Numbered from the stretch's first letter, positions 7,940-17,033 are shown. The stretch is 39,258 bases of DNA from Bacteroidales bacterium (GCA_017961265.1 JAGCXN010000008.1:1-39258); one strand, 5' to 3'. Made by a program: numbers and translations. Notes: generated by a model from the letters alone, not told the origin.

Positions 7940-10288
7940 ATGGCAGCAATTGGCAAAATCCGTAAGCACGGAGTAGCATTAATGATCATCATCGGTATCG
8001 CACTTCTCGCCTTCATCGTCGGCGACTTGACGCGTATCATACCTTCCATCACTAACCGTAATTTGTTGGGAAAAGTCGGTAACAAAACGATCCGAATGGA
8101 CGGACGTGAAAATATCTATACCTCTTATTTTGAACAAAATAGAGCCCTCTTCACGTATGTAAACAACCTTTCCAGCACGGATGATGAATTTGACCAAAGC
8201 CTCCATGATTTCACATGGGAGCAGATCAAGCAGGAGGCTATTCTCGACAAGCAACTCAGCAAGATGGGGATCACCTTCCATGATGAGATGGTGGAGAATA
8301 TCAGCTCCGAACTTATCAGCAGCCTCACCAGCCAGAAGGCCATGAGAAGCAACGCCCAGCAGTATCTTATTGTGATGTGCCAGCGTCTTCTCCAGAATAG
8401 CGGCACCAGCTTCGATGTCTTGATGGAGGCTCTCAACAATATCAATGACTATAGAGGTACCGATATATATAATATGTATAAGGCTATTGAAAGAATGGCT
8501 GTCCTTGAAGCCAAGAACAGCGCCTATTTCAGCCTTGTGGGTGGTTCCACCTATTTTTCGACGTCTCTGCTCAAACAGGTGGGCACTGAAAAAACTGTGA
8601 TGATGCAACTTGCACAGGTGAATCCTAATGCACCTGCTTTCAACGATATTCAGGTCAATGTTGACGAAAAAGAGGCAAAGAATTTCTTCAAGAATCATAC
8701 CGACCGCTATATTGCTAAGGAAGATAGCCGCGACATCGATTTCGCCATCTTCCCCATTGTAGCTACGGCGCAGGACCGTCAGGACATTGAAGATACGGTC
8801 AAAGCCATCTATAGCCGCTTTGCGGAGGCTTCCTCTATCGACGAATTCGTGAAAGCTGAACGCAAAATCGAAAAGAACCGCAAATTCACTGCGGGTGAAG
8901 CCTATTTCTGGTCTTATAATGATCAAACAGCCAGACATTTGCAACTTGATACCCTGATGTATTTGAAGCATGGCGAATCCGCTCTGCAGCAATATGGTGT
9001 GGAAGACAAGGAGGCTACCTACTCCCTGCCGAGCAAGCTCGACACTGCCATCTACCATTCTCCGGCTGGCACTATGATTGCTCCCTATCTTGATGGTAAT
9101 TTCTGGTATTTCGGCAAGGTGCGTGATGTGGCACAACGTCCCGACTCCATTCAGACCACCTTCCTGACCATCCCCTTCAAGTATGGTCAGAACACCGTGA
9201 CAATGGAGAAAGAGGAAGCTAAAGCTTTGGCTGACAGCCTTGCACATGAGGTGATGACCACAACTTCCATCTTCACCCTTCTCCCGCAATACAAGAATGA
9301 CCGTATCTTTGCCGCCGACAGCACTTTCTGGTTTGAAGATATGCCCGATACTCTCTATAACAAGCTCATCAAGACCGGCATCGGTCAGGTTTATGTGCAC
9401 GAAGCTATGGACTGCTACCTTGTAATGCAGGTTCTTGCCAAGACGCAAGCAAATGAAAAGAGACAGTTCGTCCTCTATCCTGTTCCGATTGAAGCATCCA
9501 AAGCCACTGTCGAATCCCTCCGTATGGCTGCCAATGAATTGGCTGCTGCCAGCGACAATGTGGAGAAATTGGAAGAATTGGCTCAGACCAAAGGGGCTTA
9601 CCTTATTCCTCAGACTGATGTGAAGAATATGCAGGGTGTCATCAGCACTGGCATGCAGCAGGGTGTGATGTGCCGTGAGGCCATCAGCTGGGCCTTTGAC
9701 AAGGAGACCGAAGTGAACTCTGTATCCCGTACCGCTTTCGATGGCCGTGTTATCATCAGTGGCTATAACCAACCCAAACAACTTGCAGAGCATGTTTTCA
9801 TCGTCGCTGGCTTGAAGCGCGTGAAAGAGGCAGGTAAGGCTAACTTCGAAAATGTGAAGGAGATCATCATTGACGAACTTACGACGGAAAAGAAGATTGC
9901 CGCAATCAGTGAGAAACTTACCGCCGAATTGTCCAATAGCAATATTCAGGATTTGGCTAACAAATATGGCTTCCAGCTCCGCGATAGTCTGAAAGTCTCC
10001 CTGGCTCAGAATATGCCTTATGGTATTGACAATGCCATCGTTGGTAAAATCTCCACGATGGATGCCAATGGCAAACCTGCAGTCGTGAGTAGCAACCGCG
10101 CCATCTGTATCGCTACTGTTTACAGCATGGAAGACGGTCAGCCTACCGAAGCTCTTGGACTGGAGAGAAATATCCTGCGTGATGTTACCATCGGCCGTGG
10201 CACCAATGAACAGAGTCTTGCAATGGACGACCTTCAGAAAGGTGTCAAGATTGTGGATAGAAGACACAATTTCTACAGAGCCAACTAA
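7940..10288 (+). CDS. PpiD/SurA-like periplasmic foldase, SurA_N family
   Basis: Membrane-anchored envelope chaperone of the PpiD type. 782 aa with a short cytoplasmic start (MAAIGKIRKHG), one membrane segment at about residues 12-31, then a large helical periplasmic region, the usual Bacteroidota PpiD layout. The segment STFWFEDMPDTLYNKLIKTG followed by QVYVHEAMDCYLVMQVL resembles the end of a parvulin (rotamase) domain, but I cannot find its usual GDLGWF and GYHI/GFHI signatures, so isomerase activity is doubtful and a chaperone role is more likely. Codon use is strongly biased: between 7979 and 10267 there is no TTA, CTA or TCA codon, which leaves the opposite strand open over the same stretch. 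High expression is inferred from this. Confidence 0.85.
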   Translation: MAAIGKIRKHGVALMIIIGIALLAFIVGDLTRIIPSITNRNLLGKVGNKTIRMDGRENIYTSYFEQNRALFTYVNNLSSTDDEFDQSLHDFTWEQIKQEAILDKQLSKMGITFHDEMVENISSELISSLTSQKAMRSNAQQYLIVMCQRLLQNSGTSFDVLMEALNNINDYRGTDIYNMYKAIERMAVLEAKNSAYFSLVGGSTYFSTSLLKQVGTEKTVMMQLAQVNPNAPAFNDIQVNVDEKEAKNFFKNHTDRYIAKEDSRDIDFAIFPIVATAQDRQDIEDTVKAIYSRFAEASSIDEFVKAERKIEKNRKFTAGEAYFWSYNDQTARHLQLDTLMYLKHGESALQQYGVEDKEATYSLPSKLDTAIYHSPAGTMIAPYLDGNFWYFGKVRDVAQRPDSIQTTFLTIPFKYGQNTVTMEKEEAKALADSLAHEVMTTTSIFTLLPQYKNDRIFAADSTFWFEDMPDTLYNKLIKTGIGQVYVHEAMDCYLVMQVLAKTQANEKRQFVLYPVPIEASKATVESLRMAANELAAASDNVEKLEELAQTKGAYLIPQTDVKNMQGVISTGMQQGVMCREAISWAFDKETEVNSVSRTAFDGRVIISGYNQPKQLAEHVFIVAGLKRVKEAGKANFENVKEIIIDELTTEKKIAAISEKLTAELSNSNIQDLANKYGFQLRDSLKVSLAQNMPYGIDNAIVGKISTMDANGKPAVVSSNRAICIATVYSMEDGQPTEALGLERNILRDVTIGRGTNEQSLAMDDLQKGVKIVDRRHNFYRAN

Positions 10289-10306
10289 TTAGTTGACCAG
10301 TTCTTT

Positions 10307-11206
10307 ATGAGTAGATCAAAGTTATTTATTACAATAAAATGGGGAGCCTTGCTTGGAGCAGGGCTTTCTCTCATTAAGTTGGCGACATATTATGCTGGCA
10401 CATTGGATGCCGAATATCCATTCGGTCCTATTTCGGACTTTCTGATGGTTGCTGCTTTTGTTGCTGCCATTTATATGGCTATCAAGGAAATACGGGATAA
10501 GAAGCAGGATGGGGTTATCCGTTTTGCTCCCGCCTTCGGCTATGGTATCATGGTTGTTTTCATTGCCTACGCCTTGATGGTATGCTACCTTTTGTGCCAC
10601 TACAAGTTCATTGAAACCGACGGCGTTGAGAAAAACAATCGCCGGAATATGGAATTGGCTTACCAGCGTCTTCAGAAAGAGCAGGTGACCGATACCGAGG
10701 TCAGTCAATACTATGAGAGTGTGGCTGCCATCATTCGCGAGGAGCGCAAGAGTATTGAAACTGACACCGTCTGCGCTGCGAAACTTGACAGTGCCCTCCA
10801 AATTCTGATGACTGCCTACGAAAGGCAGTTAGTGGAAAAATCACATGCAGCCGACGATCCTGCCTACCGACTCGACTCGTTCCAAACCAAGTCAACTGAA
10901 CTGTTGTACCGCTGCACGGGGGCTGTACTCGCCAACGCCAATGAAAGCGACCGTGAGTGTCTCGCCAACCTACCCGCCATCATTGATGCCAGTAGCTGCA
11001 AAATGCGGGCGGAAGATCCGCTGAATATCCGTTTTGAGGCAGTGAAACCCTCTATCCCCCAAAGCGATAGTCCTGTGATGGCCGCTTTTGCCTACTCATT
11101 GTCTATCCTCCTTTACGGCTTGCTACTCAATATCTTTGTCGCCCTTTTTCTTTATAGGAATGAAAAACGCAAATGTAGCCTCGACACCGACGAAACTGAA
11201 AACTGA
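10307..11206 (+). CDS. DUF4199 family membrane protein
   Basis: A 299-aa Bacteroidota protein of unknown function. Seen: membrane segments near residues 10-28, 43-60, 75-97 and 255-287, and between the last two a long acidic, probably helical, soluble region (about 100-250) rich in Glu, Arg and Ala. The membrane pattern and its place directly before a GT2 glycosyltransferase fit DUF4199, which I know commonly sits beside such enzymes in Bacteroidota. It follows the PpiD-like gene by 18 bp. The last codons (DETEN) are already part of the 7-bp array that fills the spacer. No function can be assigned. Confidence 0.75.
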   Translation: MSRSKLFITIKWGALLGAGLSLIKLATYYAGTLDAEYPFGPISDFLMVAAFVAAIYMAIKEIRDKKQDGVIRFAPAFGYGIMVVFIAYALMVCYLLCHYKFIETDGVEKNNRRNMELAYQRLQKEQVTDTEVSQYYESVAAIIREERKSIETDTVCAAKLDSALQILMTAYERQLVEKSHAADDPAYRLDSFQTKSTELLYRCTGAVLANANESDRECLANLPAIIDASSCKMRAEDPLNIRFEAVKPSIPQSDSPVMAAFAYSLSILLYGLLLNIFVALFLYRNEKRKCSLDTDETEN

Positions 11207-11264
11207 GAATTGAAAACTATACCCTATTCACTGAACCCTGAACCCTGACCCCTGTAAACTGAAT
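11195..11264 (+). repeat. Ten-unit degenerate 7-bp array
   Basis: In 7s from 11195: ACTGAAA, ACTGAGA, ATTGAAA, ACTATAC, CCTATTC, ACTGAAC, CCTGAAC, CCTGACC, CCTGTAA, ACTGAAT. It begins inside the DUF4199 gene, includes its TGA stop and runs into the ATG of the glycosyltransferase gene. The opening units are nearly the same as those at 7193. Confidence 0.9.
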
Positions 11265-12222
11265 GAATATGAACCTTTCGATTATTGTTCCTCTTTACAA
11301 TGAAGAAGAGTCGCTGCCCGAATTGGCGGCGTGGATTGAACGTGTGACTACCGCCCACTCACTCACCTATGAGGTCATTATGGTGGATGACGGCTCTACC
11401 GACCGTTCGTGGGAGGTCGTTGAAAGTCTGCACGCCCAGAATCCAAACATCAAGGGAATTAAGTTCCGTCGCAACTATGGCAAGTCGGCGGCACTAAACA
11501 CCGCCTTTCAGGCCTGTCAGGGCGATGTTGTCATTACGATGGATGCCGATCTTCAGGACAGTCCCGACGAAATTCCGGAACTTTACCGCATGATTATGGA
11601 AGAGAAGTATGATGTGGTTTCCGGTTGGAAGAAAAAGAGATACGATAATGTGCTTCTGAAGAACATTCCGTCGAAGTTGTTCAACCGCACCACACAACGC
11701 GTGTCGGGCATCAAGTTGCATGATTTCAATTGCGGTTTGAAAGCCTATCGCAAGGAGGTAGTCAAAAACATTGAGATATATAGTGAGATGCATCGCTATA
11801 TTCCGGTGATTGCCAAATGGGCAGGTTTCAGAAGGATAGGGGAGAAGGTGGTTATACACCAGAAACGGAAGTACGGTACTTCCAAGTTCGGATGGAATCG
11901 CTTTGTGAACGGCTATCTTGACCTGATGACGCTTACTTTCACCAACCGTTTTAAAAAACAGCCGATGCACTTCTTTGGCTTGTGGGGAAGCGTTTCCTTT
12001 TTTATAGGTATAGTTATTACTATTGTATTGATAATAAAGAAATTATACCTTCAATCACATGGAGAGGTGTTCCGTCAGGTTACGGAGCAACCGCTGTTCT
12101 ACCTTGCCCTGCTTGCCGTTGTTATCGGCTGCCAGCTTTTCTTGGCAGGATTTCTCGGTGAATTGATTTCGAGTATTGATCCGAAAAGGGACAAGTATTT
12201 GATTGAAAAAACATTAGAATAA
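11263..12222 (+). CDS. Family 2 glycosyltransferase (DPM1/GtrB-like)
   Basis: Polyprenyl-phosphate sugar transferase, membrane-associated. 319 aa: GT-A fold N-terminus with [29 protein letters not shown], the metal-binding region [15 protein letters not shown], and [16 protein letters not shown], then two C-terminal membrane helices (about 237-262 and 279-304). The double-helix C-terminus is typical of GtrB/ArnC-like enzymes that load a sugar on undecaprenyl phosphate. Upstream DUF4199 is the usual partner in Bacteroidota; panB follows by 8 bp. Sugar specificity cannot be read from sequence. Confidence 0.92.
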   Translation: MNMNLSIIVPLYNEEESLPELAAWIERVTTAHSLTYEVIMVDDGSTDRSWEVVESLHAQNPNIKGIKFRRNYGKSAALNTAFQACQGDVVITMDADLQDSPDEIPELYRMIMEEKYDVVSGWKKKRYDNVLLKNIPSKLFNRTTQRVSGIKLHDFNCGLKAYRKEVVKNIEIYSEMHRYIPVIAKWAGFRRIGEKVVIHQKRKYGTSKFGWNRFVNGYLDLMTLTFTNRFKKQPMHFFGLWGSVSFFIGIVITIVLIIKKLYLQSHGEVFRQVTEQPLFYLALLAVVIGCQLFLAGFLGELISSIDPKRDKYLIEKTLE

Positions 12223-12230
12223 ACTCCGCT

Positions 12231-13052
12231 ATGTCTGATTACCTGTATCGGGATGTGAACAAGGTGACGACCAACATCCTCCAGAAAATGCGCAACGAGG
12301 GGGAGAAAATCGCGATGCTGACGGCATACGATTACTCTCTTGCCACGTTGTTGGACTTGGCCAAAATTGATGTTGTTTTGGTCGGCGATTCTGCTGCCAA
12401 TGTGATGGCGGGCTATAAGACCACCCTTCCTATTACGTTGGATGCGATGATTTACCACGCATCTTCGGTGGTGCGAGCCGTTAATCGTGCCTTAGTGGTG
12501 GTGGATCTCCCGTTCGGCACCTATCAGGGCAACTCAAAAGAGGCGTTGCACTCGGCCATCCGTATTATGAAGGAATCGGGTGCGGATGCAGTGAAGCTCG
12601 AAGGCGGCGAGGAAATCCGCGAGTCCATTGAGCGTATCATTTGTGCCGGTATCCCGGTAATGGGACATTTGGGTCTTACTCCGCAATCTATCAACAAATT
12701 TGGAACCTACGCCGTGCGTGCTACTGAGGAGGCGGAAGCGGAAAAGCTCCTCTATGATGCCAAGCAGCTTGAAAAATACGGCTGTTTTGCCATCGTTCTT
12801 GAAAAGATTCCCGCAGAAGTCGCCAAGCGTGTGACTGAGGCAGTGCACATCCCCACTATTGGCATCGGGGCGGGCAACGCCACCAGCGGACAGGTGTTGG
12901 TGCTGCATGATATGCTCGGCATCACACAGGCCTTCTCGCCACGATTCCTACGCCGTTACCACAACCTCAGCGAGGAAATCGTGCGTGCTGTGGGCAACTA
13001 TATCGAGGATGTCAAGAATATGGACTTCCCCAACGAAAAAGAGCAGTACTGA
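12231..13052 (+). CDS. panB: 3-methyl-2-oxobutanoate hydroxymethyltransferase
   Basis: First committed enzyme of pantothenate (coenzyme A) synthesis; adds a hydroxymethyl group from methylene-THF to alpha-ketoisovalerate. 273 aa is the normal length. Seen: [25 protein letters not shown] with metal-ligand Asp53, [28 protein letters not shown] and [20 protein letters not shown], all family signatures. Its TGA stop overlaps the ATG of the following synthase by one base (TGATG), implying translational coupling. panC and panD are not in the window. Confidence 0.97.
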   Translation: MSDYLYRDVNKVTTNILQKMRNEGEKIAMLTAYDYSLATLLDLAKIDVVLVGDSAANVMAGYKTTLPITLDAMIYHASSVVRAVNRALVVVDLPFGTYQGNSKEALHSAIRIMKESGADAVKLEGGEEIRESIERIICAGIPVMGHLGLTPQSINKFGTYAVRATEEAEAEKLLYDAKQLEKYGCFAIVLEKIPAEVAKRVTEAVHIPTIGIGAGNATSGQVLVLHDMLGITQAFSPRFLRRYHNLSEEIVRAVGNYIEDVKNMDFPNEKEQY

Positions 13053-13744
13053 TGCAGCTCGACGACCGCATCCTATATGAGGACAATCATCTGATCATTG
13101 TCAACAAGTTGGCTGGTGAAATCGTTCAAGGCGACAAGACAGGCGACATTCCGTTGGTTGAATCCGTAAAAGAGTACCTTAAAACGAAATACAACAAGCC
13201 GGGAAATGTGTTTTGCGGCTTGGTTCACCGGATTGACCGGCCGGTAAGCGGTGCGGTCATTTTTGCCAAAACGTCGAAGGCGCTGGCCCGTATGAACGAA
13301 TTGGTGAAGAACAGGGAAATTACTAAAATTTATCTGGCAGTTGTAGAAACTGCGCCACAGATTTCTGAGCAGCGTCTTACCGATTGGCTTTTCCGAAACG
13401 AAAAGGCAAACAAGACAGTTGTATCACACACAGAAAAAGCTGGTTACGTAAAAGCCGAATTAGCATATAAGGTTGTAAGGCAGCTGACAAACTATACGTT
13501 GTTGGAAGTCGAGTTATATACGGGCCGTCACCACCAGATTCGTGCGCAGCTGTCGGCCAACGGCACAATCATCAAGGGTGATTTGAAATACGGCGCCCGT
13601 CGTTCCAACCGCGACGGTTCCATTTCATTACATTCGTATAAAGTGGCGTTCGAGCATCCAGTCTCCCATCGTCTCGTCACCGTTATCGCGCCGCTCTCAG
13701 GTGAGATGGCGAAAATGCTGGGCGGTGACTTTCCAATCCTTTAG
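13052..13744 (+). CDS. RluA-family RNA pseudouridine synthase
   Basis: Converts uridine to pseudouridine in rRNA or tRNA. 230 aa, short for the family and without an N-terminal S4 domain. Seen: the catalytic motif HRIDRPVSG at residues 59-67 (Asp62 nucleophile), KIYLAVVE, and LLEVELYTGRHHQIRAQL. Start overlaps the panB stop by one base. Target site cannot be determined. An inverted repeat follows in the spacer before the next gene. Confidence 0.93.
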   Translation: MQLDDRILYEDNHLIIVNKLAGEIVQGDKTGDIPLVESVKEYLKTKYNKPGNVFCGLVHRIDRPVSGAVIFAKTSKALARMNELVKNREITKIYLAVVETAPQISEQRLTDWLFRNEKANKTVVSHTEKAGYVKAELAYKVVRQLTNYTLLEVELYTGRHHQIRAQLSANGTIIKGDLKYGARRSNRDGSISLHSYKVAFEHPVSHRLVTVIAPLSGEMAKMLGGDFPIL

Positions 13745-13753
13745 GGGAATTTT

Positions 13754-13804
13754 ACCAGACGATTTAAGGTTTTTTACAATAAAAAAAGAAATTCCTCGTT
13801 TGGT
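13754..13804. repeat. Inverted repeat in the leader of the Wzz-like gene
   Basis: ACCAGACGA (13754-13762) pairs with TCGTTTGGT (13796-13804) with one G.T wobble, around about 33 nt of AT-rich sequence that contains T and A runs. It is in the spacer between the pseudouridine synthase and the polysaccharide gene; a structured leader or a weak terminator are both possible. Confidence 0.5.
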
Positions 13805-13839
13805 GAAAGATTTAACTAATAACTCATCGTCAGAAAATT

Positions 13840-14877
13840 ATGAGAGAGAATCCCCGAAACGAGTATAACTCGTTCAGTCTCCTTCGCTTTGTGTTCAGCA
13901 AGTGGAAAATCTTTTTAATTGTAATGGTAGCGGCTGCGGTGCTTTCGTTTATTTGCGCCTCACTCATACGCCCGCATTATCGCGCAACTGCTGTCGTTTT
14001 CGCTCCGCGCACCAATGCCATCTCCAAAGTCCTCTTGGCTGATGAAACCAATAACGAGCGTCTTGACATCAAAGCGTACGCCATTGAAGAGGAGACGGAA
14101 CAGATGATGGAAATCCTCGGTTCCCGCGACATCAAGGATGCTATCATTAAGAAGTATAATATGTTGGAACACTACGATTTGGATACCAATCAAAAATATT
14201 GGCAGACCAAATTGTACAAATATATGACCCAGAATCTGGTCATCAAACGGACCAAATATGGAGCCATCTCCATCACTTTCGAAGATTATGACCCTGTGTT
14301 GGCGTGCAATGTAGCCAATGATGTGCTCGACCTGTTGGATTCGGTCAAACGCCGTATGGAGAACGAGCGTGCTGCCGCTGCTTATGCTGTTATGGAGAAA
14401 CAGCTTATGGATGTGAATGCGGAAATTGCCCGCATTGATGACACCCTTAAGATGATTATGGAGCATGGCGTGTTTGAATTTGAAGGACAGTCAGAGCGTG
14501 TGATGCAACAGTATGCCATCGCTGTGGCTCAGGGTAATAATGCTGCAGTTCAGCGATTGGAGGCCGAGCTGGAGAAGCTCGCCACATGGGGCCCCAGAGC
14601 GCATGCCCTTGCTGAAGTGCAGTTCAATTTCCGTAAATACCAGTCCTTGGTCAAGCAGAAAATGATGGACGCCAAGGTCGATATGGAGAATGAAATTCCG
14701 ACCAAATTCGTGGTGGAGCGTGCCATTGTTCCGGACAAGAAATCGTATCCCAAAAAATCCATCGTGATGACGCTTTCCATCGTGGGATCGCTCATTGTCA
14801 CCCTTTTCATCCTTCTGATGGTTGAAAATCTGAAAGGCATGCCATCTCGCCGTGAGGAGGAAACCGCTAACGCATAA
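13840..14877 (+). CDS. Wzz-type polysaccharide chain-length protein
   Basis: Inner-membrane polysaccharide co-polymerase thought to set chain length of O-antigen or capsule. 345 aa: membrane segment at about 24-46 followed by RPHYRATAVVFAP, a long periplasmic helical region with predicted coiled coil (about 150-275), and a second membrane segment near 306-326 preceded by a Pro/Lys-rich motif (VPDKKSYPKKS). No C-terminal tyrosine kinase domain, so it is the Wzz class rather than Wzc. The ligase/polymerase gene follows by 21 bp. The absence of other glycan genes here means it may act with a locus elsewhere. Confidence 0.85.
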   Translation: MRENPRNEYNSFSLLRFVFSKWKIFLIVMVAAAVLSFICASLIRPHYRATAVVFAPRTNAISKVLLADETNNERLDIKAYAIEEETEQMMEILGSRDIKDAIIKKYNMLEHYDLDTNQKYWQTKLYKYMTQNLVIKRTKYGAISITFEDYDPVLACNVANDVLDLLDSVKRRMENERAAAAYAVMEKQLMDVNAEIARIDDTLKMIMEHGVFEFEGQSERVMQQYAIAVAQGNNAAVQRLEAELEKLATWGPRAHALAEVQFNFRKYQSLVKQKMMDAKVDMENEIPTKFVVERAIVPDKKSYPKKSIVMTLSIVGSLIVTLFILLMVENLKGMPSRREEETANA

Positions 14878-14898
14878 ATTCCGAGGTTGCCCAACTTC

Positions 14899-16338
14899 AT
14901 GAAAAACAGGAACCTCATCGTCATCATCGGGAGCTTGCTGTTCGTGCTGGCCAATTCGTATGCCATCACGCGCGAGTTCTTCTATGTGCCGCTGTTGTCC
15001 GCCGTGGCTATCGTCATTTATCTGATGATCTGGCATGTGGACTGGCTGATGTACCTGACGGCATTGAGTGTCCCGTTCTCCATCGTTTTAGAAAGTGACA
15101 AGATTCATCTGGGCATCTCGCTTCCGTCGGAAGCGCTGATGGTGAGCCTAACCCTGCTGTTTTTTTGCCGAATCTGTTACGACCTTTCCATCCGACGGGA
15201 ATTGTTGCGGCATCCCATTACAATAGCTGTTTTTGTCTATCTCACATGGATGCTTGTCTGCTGTATCACATCGGAGTATCCATTGGTTTCCATAAAGTTC
15301 CTTTTGTCAAAAATCTGGTTCATCGTTTCCTCCTATTTTATGGTCATCCATCTGATGGAGAAAGATATACGGAAGTGGGTTGCCTTTTTCGACTGCTACA
15401 CTTTTTCACTTATGTGTGTGGTGTTGATCACGATGGTGAAGTATAGTGCGTATGGTTTTCAAGGGCACATTGCCCACTGGATTATGAAGCCGTTCTACAA
15501 TGACCATACAGCATACGGTGCTATTCTGGCCATGTTTCTGCCCATTGTCATCGGACTGATGTTCCTGCCTGATATCCCTAAGTGGAAACGTCTGTTTTAT
15601 GCAGTAGCGGCCGTCTTTTTTGCAGTAGCATTATACTTCTCTTATTGTCGTGCCGCATGGTTGAGTGTAATGGGTGCTGCGGGAATCTGGCTTGTGGTGA
15701 AGTTGCGCATCAAGTTCCAGTGGTTTGCCGCCGCTGTGCTGCTTTTGGGTGGACTTTTTCTCACTTTTTCTAACGATATTCTTTATACGATGTCGCGCAA
15801 CAGCCAAGATTCATCGGGTAATCTTGCAGAACATTTGCAATCCATCACTAATATCAGTACGGATGCCTCCAATGTAGAGCGACTCAACCGTTGGAATTCT
15901 GCCTTCCGCATGATTGAAGAACGTCCTATAATGGGTTGGGGACCGGGATGTTACCAATTCTGTTATGCCCCATACCAGGATTACCGTTATCATACCATTA
16001 TCTCCACCAATTTAGGTGATGGTGGCAATGCTCATAGTGAGTACATCGGTCCCACGGCGGAGACTGGTTTTATAGGACTTGCCACCGTAGTCGCACTGGT
16101 GGTGCTATGTCTTTACTATGGGATTATCACGGCCACACGTGCTCGAAGTGCTACGGTACGGCGTCTCAGCCTCACTGCCACTCTTGCCCTCATCACTTAC
16201 TTCATCCATGGTGCTCTCAACAACTTTCTGGACACCGATAAACTGGCATTGCCCTACTGGGGACTTTTTGCAATCATCGTGGTGCTCAATACGTGCTATA
16301 TGGAGACGGAAAATGGAGAATTGAAAACTGAAAATTGA
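14899..16338 (+). CDS. O-antigen ligase/polymerase (Wzy_C/WaaL family)
   Basis: Polytopic membrane protein of 479 aa with about 12 hydrophobic segments. ATG at 14899 is preferred to the in-frame TTG at 14887. Seen: SYCRAAWLSVMG within the central membrane region, a long periplasmic loop with RWNSAFRMIEERPIMGWGPG, and NAHSEYIGPTAETGFIGL, which resembles the conserved periplasmic His motif of ligases. Ligase and polymerase cannot be told apart by sequence. The last 11 residues (ETENGELKTEN) are encoded by the start of a 7-bp array, so the natural C-terminus may once have been shorter. Confidence 0.88.
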   Translation: MKNRNLIVIIGSLLFVLANSYAITREFFYVPLLSAVAIVIYLMIWHVDWLMYLTALSVPFSIVLESDKIHLGISLPSEALMVSLTLLFFCRICYDLSIRRELLRHPITIAVFVYLTWMLVCCITSEYPLVSIKFLLSKIWFIVSSYFMVIHLMEKDIRKWVAFFDCYTFSLMCVVLITMVKYSAYGFQGHIAHWIMKPFYNDHTAYGAILAMFLPIVIGLMFLPDIPKWKRLFYAVAAVFFAVALYFSYCRAAWLSVMGAAGIWLVVKLRIKFQWFAAAVLLLGGLFLTFSNDILYTMSRNSQDSSGNLAEHLQSITNISTDASNVERLNRWNSAFRMIEERPIMGWGPGCYQFCYAPYQDYRYHTIISTNLGDGGNAHSEYIGPTAETGFIGLATVVALVVLCLYYGIITATRARSATVRRLSLTATLALITYFIHGALNNFLDTDKLALPYWGLFAIIVVLNTCYMETENGELKTEN

Positions 16339-16340
16339 AA
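16306..16340 (+). repeat. 7-bp array at the ligase stop codon
   Basis: Five 7-bp units in phase: ACGGAAA, ATGGAGA, ATTGAAA, ACTGAAA, ATTGAAA. Same family as the arrays at 7193 and 11195. It covers the last codons and the TGA stop (16336-16338). Confidence 0.88.
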
Positions 16341-16349
16341 AATTTGTTG

Positions 16350-16397
16350 ATGCGAGGATAGGGGGATGCGATTTTACGGTTATACGATGAAGAGGTG
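16350..16397 (+). repeat. 8-bp array, copy A (left of dtd)
   Basis: 8-bp units ATGCGAGG, ATAGGGGG, ATGCGATT, TTACGGTT, ATACGATG, AAGAGGTG. A related array lies at 16990 on the other side of dtd; both share ATGCGAGG at the left end and ATGCGATT plus TACGGTT at the right. Between 16398 and 16462 the sequence stays AT-rich with loose 7-bp periodicity. Confidence 0.75.
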
Positions 16398-16462
16398 AAA
16401 AGATGAAAAATAACGTAAAAAGTAAAAGGTGTGAAGTAGAAGCTTGACACCGCACAATCCCT

Positions 16463-16539
16463 CCTTAACCCCATCTCCTATTACTTATTACTTATTACCT
16501 ATTACCTATCACTTTTAATTTTTAACTTTTAACTAAAAT
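16463..16539 (+). repeat. Eleven-unit 7-bp array before dtd
   Basis: In 7s: CCTTAAC, CCCATCT, CCTATTA, CTTATTA, CTTATTA, CCTATTA, CCTATCA, CTTTTAA, TTTTTAA, CTTTTAA, CTAAAAT. Phase is unbroken and ends in the ATG of dtd. The motif differs from the ACTGAAA family, but the period and placement are the same. Confidence 0.9.
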
Positions 16540-16978
16540 GAGGATTGTCGTACAACGATGCAGCCGAGCGGAGGTTCGGATTGATGGGGAGGCGGTTGGA
16601 AAGATTGGGCTTGGTTTTGTGCTTTTGGTGGGAATTACGCACGAAGACACGGAAAAGGAGGTGGAATGGATGGCGAAGAAGGTGGCCTCGTTGCGTGTAT
16701 TTGGGGATGATGAAGGGAAGATGAACCGTGCTGTCACGGAGGTGGGTGGAGCTATCTTGAGTATTTCGCAGTTTACGTTGTACGGCGATGCCCGCAAAGG
16801 CAACCGTCCCAGTTTTGTACAAGCCGCCCGTCCAGAGTTGGCGGAGCCGCTCTACAACCGTTTCAACACTCTCCTGCGAGACCTGTATGGACTGAGGGTG
16901 GAGACGGGCCGGTTCGGTGCCGATATGCAGGTGGACTTCGTCAACGACGGTCCGGTGACGATACTATTGGAGGCATGA
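16538..16978 (+). CDS. dtd: D-aminoacyl-tRNA deacylase
   Basis: Removes D-amino acids (and glycine from tRNA-Ala) mischarged onto tRNA; cytosolic homodimer. 146 aa, the normal length. Seen: N-terminal [17 protein letters not shown], the catalytic-site motif SQFTLYGD, and the C-terminal [11 protein letters not shown] with the cross-subunit Gly-Pro motif (G-P in DGPVT). Flanked by short tandem arrays on both sides, including two related 8-bp arrays. No operon partner is evident. Confidence 0.97.
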   Translation: MRIVVQRCSRAEVRIDGEAVGKIGLGFVLLVGITHEDTEKEVEWMAKKVASLRVFGDDEGKMNRAVTEVGGAILSISQFTLYGDARKGNRPSFVQAARPELAEPLYNRFNTLLRDLYGLRVETGRFGADMQVDFVNDGPVTILLEA

Positions 16979-16989
16979 GAATTTGGGAT

Positions 16990-17029
16990 ATGCGAGGATG
17001 CGGGGATGCGGGAATGCGATTATACGGTT
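16990..17029 (+). repeat. 8-bp array, copy B (right of dtd)
   Basis: ATGCG recurs at 16990, 16998, 17006 and 17014, exactly every 8 bp (ATGCGAGG, ATGCGGGG, ATGCGGGA, ATGCGATT), followed by ATACGGTT. Related to copy A at 16350 and in the same orientation. Confidence 0.85.
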
Positions 17030-17033
17030 CACT

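Noticed and set aside
7979-10267. A 762-codon open frame on the - strand inside the PpiD-like gene
   Set aside because: It is codon-on-codon antisense to the real gene. Stops there would need TTA, CTA or TCA codons in the sense gene, which it avoids; the product has no recognisable domain.
16990-17029. CRISPR array
   Set aside because: Units are 8 bp in direct tandem with no spacers and no cas genes nearby; the 7- and 9-bp arrays also lack spacer-repeat structure.
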